Part shown: positions 47,586 through 58,700 of the stretch, in pieces
Layout: each line of letters starts with the position of its first letter
Position numbering within the stretch: the stretch's first letter is position 1
NCBI GenBank assembly: GCA_040954595.2
Contig: CM082584.2
Span: 7,316,001 to 7,380,000 of the forward strand
DNA from: Balanoglossus misakiensis
Lineage: Eukaryota; Hemichordata
Direction of reading: 5' to 3'
Length of the DNA stretch: 64,000 nucleotides
Notes under the pieces: generated by a model
The model's input: the letters and a program-made list of their open reading frames with translations, nothing else
The model's database searches: none
What the model was told of the DNA's origin: nothing
Position numbers and translations under genes: made by a program

Positions 47586-50500
47586 TTAGTAGGGAGATTC
47601 TGTAGGCAAATCCCAATCCCAATCGATATTGGTAGCAGCGTCGACCGCATAAACATAGAGCACGAGGATGAGAACGATGGCAATCACGACGAGGATGGCC
47701 GTCACGACGCTCAGGGCCAGAGACACGTAGGTGAGCACGTCAGCGGTCTTGTGATTGCCGTCACTCCGGCTACAGAAGGCCTGCGATGGAAGAGTAGTAA
47801 ATATTTCTGTTGGAACGTACAATTACTGCGGTCATGACATTAGCATTGGGTAAAGTAAGTATTATTACACATTTGGGATGGTAGTACATATTGGGTTAAT
47901 TATTACATGTTTGGGTGATACAACCATGACGTCACCAATTGCAACACACGTCTCTAACACAAAATCATATCTGAAAAGTCTGCATGTATTTGTTTATCTC
48001 CATAGAAATGTCCTCGTAAAAAGACGCGGGCCTTTAAAAAGTGAGATCAACCTCGTTGCACTTTACTCACCACTCCAGACAGGATAACGGCAATTATGCT
48101 GATTGGCGACAGGCAGCAGACTATGCCTATGATCGCAAGTACGAGAGCGGCTATGTCCAGACCGGTCACCGAGCTTGACCTTGTCTCTCGCACTATGACG
48201 TTTTGCTGCGGGGCACCCCCGGTAACCTGGGAGTATAAAGGGGGAAAAACAAAAGTCAGAGTTGCAACGCTTTGGTTTGAGTGGATAAGAACTTCGGCGT
48301 TGAGATTGGTCGGTGATCACCACTATATATTTTCTGTACAATGTGATGACAAATCCCTTGCAAAAACTATAAGGCGTCCTTTTTGATAACACGGAGAAGT
48401 CTACACGAGTGTGCCATTCAGGGGACCGTCGATCATTAAGTTTGGTGAAAGATATAATAGCTGTGGAAACGCAGCTGTTCGATGTTCCGCCGGGGAGGGT
48501 GTAATTAGCATACCCTCCCTCCCAAAGCCGTCCACCTGTCTTATTTATAAGGGCGCGCCCCCCCCCCGTTTTCAGCGTGAGCCAGTACGAGTATGTTTGT
48601 GACACACAGTGACCGTTCGGGTGACATTGACCTTGGAAAGTGGCGGGGAATTATAGACTCTGAAAATGCAATAGCATTGCAGAAAATTGCCAGTCGAGGT
48701 CTTTCTCAAGTTAGATTGTCACCAGCAACTTACCACCACGTTGGTCGAATGCGTTTGCTGCTGCGGTTGCGGGTATGCTGCAGCCTGTGGTGGATACGCC
48801 CCTTGAGGTGGGTAACCCCCTTGAGGAGGGTAACCCCCTTGAGGTGGGTAAGCCCCTTGAGGCGGGTAACCCCCTTGAGGTGGGTACCCTTGCTGTGGAT
48901 AAGCCGGCGGGGCGTCGTTAAGACGAATATCCTCTGCCGCTGCTGTGGAAGACAAGGGAGGAGGGAAATATCGAACTGTTATCACACTATGACTATCGAT
49001 TCCAATACCTTCTTTGATCAGTTTAGTGGCGTGCTATGTACACCTTCCTTCGTTCCATAGTTTATCACAATGCATCTTCAATTGTTGGTGAGCCACGTTT
49101 TACCATGTGTCCTCAACTCCCAAACAGTCAAGTACATGAAGTACTGTCATGAAGCTAGAAGGCTAGAAGACGTCCGCGACAAGTAGTTGGGGATGGTAGC
49201 CAGACGTCATTAAAGGCCCTTCTCAACAGTGGGTAAATTTTTTTTCTTCCAATAAACAGTCACGTGATGACACAAAGGCTTTCTTGTTTGCCTTCATTGT
49301 GCCCTGGGATCGAGAAATGGCCTAAAAGGTGACCATTGTCCAAATTCGACCAATACCAAGATGTACATGTGTATAATAACTATATGGCCCGACTTTGCCA
49401 TCCATGATTTGCTTGACCAGCCGCTTAAAGCTTTTAAATGCGTTTTCACTTTCCATAACAATATACACTGAGAGTATGCCGTCGGCGGATTTTGCATATG
49501 AAAAGGTGCTTTCACATGTTTTGACTGTCGTCTTTTTGCTTGCGCTGCTGCTGTAGCGCCAGGTCAAGTCTTCAGCTCCGACCGACCGCCATCTTTTCTC
49601 TTATTAGGCTGCATTCACAAACACCTCTGGAGGGGGGGGCGGGAGAATTGAGGGGGGGGATTTGAAAAAATTGAGGGTATGTAAGGGGGGGGATTTGAAA
49701 TAATTTAGGGACTGAAAGGGGGGGACTTGAAAACTTTAACGACTAAATATTTATTTTGAGTCCACAAAAATGCAGTTTCGCGCCCTTTATTTTACAAAAT
49801 TTTCTAATGTGGGAGGGGGACAGCCCCTCCCACACCCACCCCCTCCATTCATCAACACCTTTCAATCATTGACTGGTTTATCTAGTATCCCAGGTCAGGG
49901 GACTTGCCCCCACCCCATGATAACTTTGAGCAGCGACGGTTAAATTTGTCCTCCCCAACATACCGGTAGTTGAGTTAATTTGCTTTTGCCGGGTTCATTA
50001 AAATGCAGCTTTGAGCTCTGTATTTTAGAAAATTTTCTTACGTGGGAGGGGGACACCCCCTCCAAAACCCACCCCCTTCAATTCTCGGTTTACAATGTCT
50101 CCCAACACAGAATACAAATATATGTACTTAAAAAATAAAAACAATGTTCAGTTTTAATACCCACTGATGAGGGAAAACATCAGTTTCAAATTCTTTTCAT
50201 GGGAGCGCTGTTTTTCTTTTTACAAGATAGATAGGTGATGTGTTTTGCTCAGTGAAAGAAAATGGGGGGGGGGGGATTTCAAAATTTTGGCAGTTCGGAA
50301 GGGGGGGATTTGAAAATATTGGCAGTTCGGAAGGGGGGCATGTGAAAATTAGCGGTAAAAAAATTTGAATTCTCCCGCCCCCCCCTCCAGAGGTGTTTGT
50401 GAATGCAGCCTTATACCTCAGTTCCAACCCCCTTGATTTCACTCTGCGCGCGACGAAATAATTACGATGAGAGCGCGATCAGAATAGGATTCCAAATGTG

Positions 50501-51293
50501 GTGCTTGAGAGGTGTAATAAATACGAATATGGTGTATGAAATCAAATTATTTCGCCCCAAGGTTTTTTTTTTTCTAGACGGAAGTGGAGTTTATTTTGAA
50601 GGGAGTTTCAACCACTTTGCATGTTTCACAAATGCATCTTTCGGAAATCAGCGAATCGGAACGTATTTCCTGGTGAGAAACCTATATATGTCAGAAGCCT
50701 GGTACACACACATACACCAGTGAAGGTTAAAGAATAATACACGTAACATGATATTCCGTGACGTATCAACCATGTACTGTACATGACACGCAATGGGCAT
50801 GATGGGCGAACCTTTTGAACTGAACTGCCAAGCGAACGCACCTTGGACTCTATCATTCTCTGGTGGCGGCGATGGTTAGCATTGAGGTCAGCGTTAGGGT
50901 ATGGTAACGACTTTATTTTGCTAGTACATGACTTTACAATGACTTTTATTTAAAAAACGAAAATTTACCTCACTCACGAATGTAAATCACTTAAGTCATG
51001 TTAAATACAGTCATAACCCTAACGCTGACCAACGCCACCAGAGAATGGTAGAGTCCCTGGTGCGCTCGCCTGGCACTTCAATTCAAAAGATCCCCATGGG
51101 CTTCACGTACACAGACGTGACCAACAATAACAACTTTATAAAGGCCAGCATAAAGGGCAAATATCACAGTTTGCTATCATGATTGAAATTGTATTAAACG
51201 TTATATTATGACGATACAATATCCTCATTTAATCACGAGACAGCTATAAACAACCGTCCAGATCTAATACCCACCAGCTCTTTTGTCGGCCAT
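47586..51293 (-). CDS. CD225/dispanin-like membrane protein C with GYPPQ repeats
   Basis: Exons 51275-51293 (MADKRA), 48734-48942, 48071-48226 and 47586-47780, phases 1-0-0, give 192 aa. The N-terminal part carries seven near-perfect repeats of [G/A]YPPQG (coding bases about 48800-48895) after APPAYPQQ. Helix 1 is [20 protein letters not shown], helix 2 follows [16 protein letters not shown] ([20 protein letters not shown]). The C-terminus is acidic and aromatic ([12 protein letters not shown]). Motifs shared with gene B include VTSAPQHTTIVRDARS versus [17 protein letters not shown] and H-[S/K]-T-A-D before helix 2, so B and C are tandem duplicates. Intron 1 (2.3 kb) contains two transposon-like elements. 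Confidence 0.8.
49607..50410. mobile_element. Non-autonomous DNA transposon with about 43-bp G-rich terminal inverted repeats
   Basis: The left end begins GGCTGCATTCACAAACACCT and the right end, inverted, is identical over that stretch, both continuing CTGGAGGGGGGG...CGGGAGAATT. TTA directly precedes the left end and directly follows the right end, a likely target-site duplication (TTA/TAA is typical of PIF/Harbinger). Inside, GGGGGGGATTTGAAA-type blocks repeat several times near both ends, and a roughly 75-base segment (AAAATGCAG...GGGAGGGGGACA...CCCACCCCCT) occurs twice, at about 49769 and 50000, in direct orientation. No transposase ORF is present. Confidence 0.8.
50812..51089. mobile_element. 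Fold-back (MITE-like) element, about 280 bp
   Basis: The left arm CTTTTGAACTGAACTGCCAA and the inverted right arm CTTTTGAATTGAAGTGCCAG match over about 75 bases, including ATTCTCTGGTGGCG and GTCAGCGTTAGGG. The centre is AT-rich. It lies in intron 1 of dispanin C, next to the 49607 element. Confidence 0.75.
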
Positions 51294-52809
51294 TTCGTTT
51301 CAAGCCTGGGTTTGGTATACGGTGGTCGAAACTGAGCACGTCAGCCCCTGACGTCGGATCAGAATAGAACAGATATGACCTGTGATCGTCAACAGTGATG
51401 TTCACCGCTGTGAACGATGCCTGGCTGCTGTGTTCGGCCGAGTACGCGTATATGTTTCGTCAGTCGTAAATGCTGTTGACGTCAATTGGAATAGGGTGTG
51501 GGATGGTGGTGGTGAAAGCGGTCTATAATGATATGTACAGTGTCGTCATGCATATATTAATGCCAAACCACGGTCGGCCTGTCCTGGACCATAGACCAGG
51601 GCCTATCACGCCTTGACTGATCACCTCCTTGTCAGTTTGCAAATATAGTTCAACAAAACCACAAACAATGTTTGTTTGTCGGCAAGTGTATTCAACGAAT
51701 GATATCTTGTACAGAAATCAGACCCCACCCCTTTCCTGTCTCGTGTTTTTATCTGTGTCATTTAAATATCGACTAAAACATTTGACCATTTGGTCCATGA
51801 TACTCAACGAAGCTACATGCATGGCTAATAGTAGATGCAGTTCTTGTCTGTTTTGCCGTCAAACAAACAACCAATGCAAAATCAAGCTACATGTACTGAA
51901 CTGCAGCTAGGCTAATAGTAACACGCAAGCGGCTGCTCAGTGACCAGATTTCTAGACGCAGTGAGATCAGCTATTTGGTCTCACGACTGCTCCCAACAAA
52001 ACAGCGGCGGAGGTATAACGCACATATTAATGACAACTTCGGTCGACGTTCGTTCGTTCCAAGGGACTGAAAATTTCAAAAAAAAATAAATAACACGTTC
52101 TACATACATGTATAATCCTATGCAATAAGTTATCCCGCGCACTTACAGCGTTTATGTTTTATACATGAGAGATAATTATATATGCATTATCATAAAACTC
52201 ATCATTACCACTACCACATTGAAGTACTTTCTCAGCTTGTATAAAGCATACAAGACGATGTGATTGAAATAGGACAGCGTCTGTGCACGGTATATAATAA
52301 GTATTTATTCAGGTAGAAAACTCTCCATGTCTGAAAGCTCGTATGCATTACTGGCTAGCAACAAAGGTCAATGTATCACACATTTGGAATGACCACAAAA
52401 GGCGGAATGAAACAGTACATGTTCCTGAGTGCAAAACAGTCTGAATATAAATAAGTACACATGTCTTGATACGTCGTATATACTAGTACATGTCTTGGAT
52501 ATGCAAAACAAAAGCCAATACAACCACACGCCCAGAGGTGCATGCTATCCCAAGGGAATTTGCAGGACACCAGATTCTATAAGACTTAGACCCCCGTGTG
52601 ACGTCATGAGAATGTCACCGATTTTTTTTGCCAAGAAAACCCCCAAGGTATCTGGTATACAAGAGTTATGCATTTTGTAAATAATACTTCCTGGAGCATC
52701 TTTGTCAGGTGACAACGCATTGCAGAGCATTAAGTATTCAGTAGAATTTCACAATTGCTTCTGTGTTTAAGCTGAAGTCCATGTGACAGAGTTGGCTTAA
52801 CTGATTGTG
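51294..52809. other. Intergenic between dispanin C promoter and TIR gene 3' end
   Basis: No exon recognised. TTTATT at 52304-52309 (AATAAA on the minus strand) lies about 500 bases past the TIR gene stop codon and may be its polyadenylation signal. Confidence 0.4.
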
Positions 52810-55698
52810 TTAAACGAAGTGCTCCCCATCAAATGCATCTTCGCCGTCACTTGTTGTTTGATCAGGGTTTTCGAATTCGTCAGAGCTGACACTGACTTTC
52901 GAAGTAACTGGACATGGGGCGGCTCTTTTGTGAGCATTGGGGTTCGTCAGGTCAGGTGTAGACGAATGTGACTTGTCGATGGATATACGGCGTGGCGGTG
53001 GTGGTGGCCGTTTGTCTAGTGATGGGCCTCTGACGCCGCGTTGTCTGCGCTGGTGCATTCTGCCTAGTCTGACCGATGTCTGCGTGGAGACATGCTGCGA
53101 GCTCTTCGGTCTTGCGCAGGAGTCACTTTCTCGAACAGCGACAGTGGGCGGTGCCGGCAGTTTAGCGTAAACGTTAGATGGCGAAGAAGGAGGATACGGC
53201 AAGTCGGGAGGGCAAGTCTCTGTGTCTTCACCACGGACGGACTGCCGTCCCTTTGATTCGATCGCCGGCTTTACAGCTCTGGGTCGACGGCGTAAATCAT
53301 TGTATTTAGGAATAGCACCACCGGGGAGGCGGTCAGGCAACGCGTTTTTGCTGGCACAGATTGGACATGCGGTGGTTAGAGGGCAACAGTGGCGATTATT
53401 CATCTTGTACCCATTGGGAGGGCGAGTCGGCTGTAATGTTGGTGGTCGGGTATATACATGTGTATCTTTTTCCCCCGACTGACTGAGACGTGCGTAACCA
53501 CTGGGGGCGCCCTGATCATTCTTGGGGCCATTGACATACATGTTGTACTTGCTGGAAGACTCTTCATCGACCCTCAGATGCTCTCGAATCTGTGCAACGC
53601 TGCGAGATCTCTTCATGGGAGACCGAAGAGGGCTGTTGTATACTTCCTCGTGGTCGGCGACAGGAACAACTGACCTATAGGAACACGAATAAATGGAATG
53701 TGTTTTACAATGTAAACCAATTGACCTGCGCAGAAGGAAATGTACCGACGATCGATGGCACTTGGACAAAATGTGTGTTCAACTTTCGGAAACTGCTCGA
53801 CTAGAAATACCTACTGGGAATGGAAGCACTTCAAAATGGAGTCAAATCCAGGTCTCATACTCTTCTCAGAATGCCACATTTTCTTCATGAGTTTGTAGAG
53901 CCAATCGGGACACTCGGGCGGCTGTTCCTGGCGTTCCTTCTGACTTACGGCTTCAATGACCTGAGGTACAAAAGCACAATTTGAACGTCAAATCAAATCA
54001 CTGTAATATCATGTCTGCATGAACTTCAAATCTATCCACGGGAAAATTCTACTTTTCCTTGTTCACACATTACCGCATGATCATCATTCGGTATACTTTA
54101 ACATGCCTCTACGCAATGAGTTACACTCGACGTGTATTTGCAGACTATTTACCTCGTCGGAGCGTTGGTGTGGGTAGGGGACTAGAGCTTCTTCGGGTTT
54201 GTTCGGGTCTTCGGAAAGAGCATTGAAGGCCTCCCAACACAACTGGGAAAACATGAAGACATCTCCCGGCTGACTGAATACATGTGAAAATATGGTCTCT
54301 GGTGGCGCCCTTGAAAGGAAAAAAGTGACACACATGTAAGTTAGTTTAGAGGACGAGATTTGGCAGAGTGGTTTCGTGTGATGACTTCCTCCCTTCCTCG
54401 GGGTTAAACGTGTTTTCTGATAACTATAAAGGTGAGTGAGAGTGTTTAGCTCTAATGCATATTGTACGAAGTTAACAGTGTCATTATTAGGTTCAGTTAT
54501 CAGTCTGATAGCGACTAACAATCAAGAACCAAGACAGCCATAAAGAAGCCATTTACTCCCATAGTCTCATGATAGTCAACCTACCATCTTCTAAGATCTT
54601 CTGGCATTTCTCGACGATGCACAGCTTGAAATGGGCCCTCGTCATAATAGCCAACGACTGGTCGGATGGCCCTGCCCCACCTGTATATCTTCGCCACGCC
54701 TTCATTGATGTACACGTAGCTTGCCTTTAGGCAACCATGGATCCATCCCTCTGAGTGCGCGGTACGGAGGCCAAATGCAACTTGCTCGAGAATTCCCAGG
54801 ATGCCGCTGACGTCATAGAGCTTCAGTTTGCAAATTTGCAACAGATTCAAGCCGCCGGGAAACTTTGTCTTCTGCAAGTCGAAGTTGAGTTTGGAAAATG
54901 CATAATACAGTACAGTATAATCTCTGAATTGCCTAAATTCAAAATGACCGATCAAGATTTGTAATGAACAGTTTATGTTCAAAATTAAATATTGGAATCA
55001 GATTTCACGAGTTGTGTAAAGAGAAATAGAATACAATTTATGCATTCACTTAGTTTCTTATCAACGGCACTGGCGAACAAAAATCAACGGTCAGTATATT
55101 CCTTCTCTGCAGCTCAATCCGTTTTCATTGTAGTCATACATGTACTTTAAATGTGTGGTAGACAATGAATACCTGAATGAATGTGTCTCCGTTTTGTTCA
55201 ATATTAACTACTTCGGCTATGTTTACATGATCCAAATTCTTAAGCTCCTCGTTGTCTTCAGTGCAACGATCAGTGCGGACGCATTCTACGAAGTACTTTC
55301 CATCCTGAAATAAAAATGAAGAAGTTTCAAGATGTATTTATGTGCGCACGTACATACTTATGTGACACGTGTCGATAATTACGCTCAGAAACAGCATCTA
55401 GAAAATTGGTTTTCTATGCATATTGCATACCTGTGTCAAAGTTGGTTCATCTGGTCCCAGAATTTCACTTGGTAAACAAGGATAGCATTTCATTGCCTCA
55501 TCTGTCGACTGGTATATTGTAGATGACATGTTATCATCCTCTTGATTGAAGTCTGGAATCCCCTATTATCAACAACGATGGGAGTATATTAATAATGAAA
55601 AATTGTTATTTTCATTTTCTTTTTTCGCCAAGTATACTCTTCGTTCTTCTGATAAACTGCTGTTAACTGGGCGTGACATAAGGTAGACTACTATAAAA

Positions 55699-55796
<98 letters not shown>

Positions 55797-58700
55797 CGAG
55801 TATCTCACCCTTTCAGGATGAATAGGCTGGTTGTCTCTTGGAGGCGGACTGCAAGCCAACATCCACGTCAGGTCAGAAGCGTCTGAAGTAAAAGAAGCTT
55901 AATTTGTGAATGACGTCAACACAGACCAGAACATTATGATTAAAATCATATGTAGATGTAGGCACTGTCTTTGGCTGTTCCGTTCTCTGTCTTTGTCGGC
56001 GCCCAACACTACATCTGATTTTAACCAGTTTGGGATAAAAAAACTCAAGGGAATCTATGCGTACCTGGCGTTGAATAGCTCTCTTGGTAGTCCCTCAGAC
56101 ACTCGGCGAAATCTTGCACTGTCTGCCGGCGAGTTGGTTCCGTTAGGAATCCCCCCATCACCAGGATGTGTATGTTGTCGGGAATCGACGGCGGTTGCTT
56201 GACTCGGTACCCAGACATCACTCTCTTGACCACCTTCCAGGTCGGCATGCCGTAGAGTTCCGTGTACGGCTGGCAGCCATGGGTAAGGACCTCATAGGCC
56301 GCACACGAACACATCCACGAGTCGGATTTTCTGGAGTACCTGTAATGTAGGATGGACTCTGGGGCAGAGTGTCGGGTTGGTATCGGGTCGCTTGGACATC
56401 CTGGTTAATTATGAGTAAAAAAAAGAAATAATGTCACGTTATATATATGTGTGCGTGTTTTAAACATCGCTATATTGACAAACAGAATACTGGGTATATT
56501 TGTAAGGAGTAGAACAAGAGACTGGATTTGATTTACGGAAAATATAATCGCCCAAAAGTTACTGCTTAATGTTTCTTTAACCAAGCCAATGCGAATTTCA
56601 GATGCTCAATGTTCTGAAAATGTATGGGTTTGCGCGGTTCCCAGGTTTTTAATGAGAGGTACTGCTTTGAAAATTGTGCACGTAACATGAACTACCATTT
56701 GAAACTTGTTGACTTACAACACTTCCTCGACTCTAATGGTGGAGACGATACGTACCTTGTACTCCTTCAATGCCGATTGTCGCATAAATACCATCGTCTT
56801 CGCGCTGTGTTGTCATCGTCGTTGATTTGGCCAGTCGAAAGTTGTGATATTTTACCTGCATCTCTCCGTTGACCCCCTGAATGAAGAAATTAGCGCAGAC
56901 GATGTCGCGCAGAATGACTCCGTTCTCGTGGCAGTAGGTCACGGCCGCCAACATCGGCCGCAGCACAATTCTCACCAGGTCACACATGCCCATAAGACGA
57001 TCCTCCTCTACTCGCCTGGTGAGAAATTCAGAGACGTTTTCGCGCCAATCTTCAGTGATGATGAAGCACGGCCTGGGCTGCATTTGGAATCCAAGTACAT
57101 CCACTATGTTTCCGTGGGCGCCCACTTTTAACATGGTCTGCAGTTCTCGCAGGAAGTCCCTCAGTGACGGCGAATTCGCATCGAAACCGTCGACAAAGTC
57201 TTTCACGCAAACTGGCGACAGCGCGTTGACTTTAACCCGTTTATTACCGCCCATGCTTGCGGTCGCGGTCCACGTCCACAGTTTCGGATTCTGGTCGGAC
57301 TCCCTTGGTTTGGACTCCCCGGCAGAAACGGACAGTCCCTGGGACGCGTAGGCCTTCCCGACAGCCTCTTGGATAGCCCTGTGAGCACAGCTCATTTCTA
57401 GTACCACCAGAGATTCCGATTCGCTTTTCATGAAAAGCCTTCTGGCGACATGCATTCGCACGGCGAGACACTGGTGGTGGATGAGCGGTCGGATAGCCTC
57501 CTGCATGTGTTGAATGGCAACATCTTTAAATCGTTTATCGGTCATGATTTTCATGGAGTCCCACATTTGTCTGAGACCAAGTGTGTTGCCACCGAGTCCA
57601 TCCAGTAGAGTTGTACATAGATCTGTAGAATTTGCAAAGAGGGGTTCTTTTTAGTCTGAAAGATTTTGTGAGTGACTCGACAGAGTTACATTCCTAATAT
57701 TTAACCCAGCGTATTCTAAACATTCTAATTCCTTCTTTGGTTCCCCAAAATGATCATCCATATATCGAACTCAGAGCCTCTTATACTGTCACACAAAAAA
57801 CTCTCATTATAGGCAAGTACCAAACTTTCTGGCAATTGGTACATAGAAGTAAAAAAAAACTGATTTTTTTTCACGCAATGGCAACTACAAACTTACTTTT
57901 ATCTCTGGTGCTCTGTAGTACACCGATCAATAGTTCGGAGATGTGAAAGAGAAAGTTCTTGCTGGTTTGATTTCTCATTTCGTAAACAATTCTCTGCAGC
58001 GCCTTCAGTGCGCGTCCCCTGACCTCCTTATCTCCGCTTGTGACAATCTGAAAAAGACAAGAACAATAAGAATATATTGGCTATTTCAATCCTGGTATAC
58101 GGTGGCCTATTTCATATATGATTTTAAGAATGACTCCCGCCGACTACACTGTTCTACACAGCACAAAATCATGGTTCTGTAGGATGGGAGTGGCGGCATA
58201 AAACCGACGTTCTTCGTTGAAATATCACAATACACCCACCACGTTAGCGATGAGCTTCATGGCCAAAAACTGCTCGAACCACGGGGCGCCCAGAACGGTG
58301 CTGATATGCCCTTCGAGGTCTTCCTCACATCTTGCCTCGTCCAAGATTGCGTCTTGAAGAGAGCGCAGACAGTCTTCGTAGTTCTTGTTTCGACGGCGTA
58401 GCAGACTAGCCTTTCCTGAACCGCCCTGCTTTGACATTTCAGTCATCTCCCTAGCTTTTCTCATCACCTCCTTGCAGTATTTGAGCCTGATCTGCTGGCA
58501 GGGACTGTCGGACTGGGGCCATTTCTGCGGACACCTGGCGTCTCGGTTGCACACCAATGGCTGTCTGTGCACCTGGTCTTTGTTTACAGCACGGGACAAG
58601 AGCAGGGAGCAGATGACGTTGCTGTACACTTGAGCCAACAGAACGAAGGCGTTTGTGCTGCCCGCGGTCTGGAGCGACGTCGAGATGATATTCTCTAGCG

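Noticed and set aside
48063-48605. 180-aa minus-strand frame
   Set aside because: Its first part runs over intron, and its last part is an out-of-frame reading of dispanin C exon 3, whose correct frame gives the conserved hydrophobic helix.
51283-51300. GAAACGAAA as an interferon-type response element at dispanin C
   Set aside because: It overlaps the start codon context and has one-base instead of two-base spacing between GAAA repeats.
53805-53816. Apparent TAG stop at the end of the second pseudokinase (CATTCCCAG-TAG)
   Set aside because: Splicing at CCCA|gtaggt in phase 2 removes it, and the next exon continues in frame with SVVPVADHEEVYNS; the alternative is a shorter isoform by intron retention.
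55569-55862. Frame with a run of about 35 serines
   Set aside because: Read-through of exon 9 into the GAT array; exon 9 has a donor at 55807-55808 and the phase continues in exon 10.
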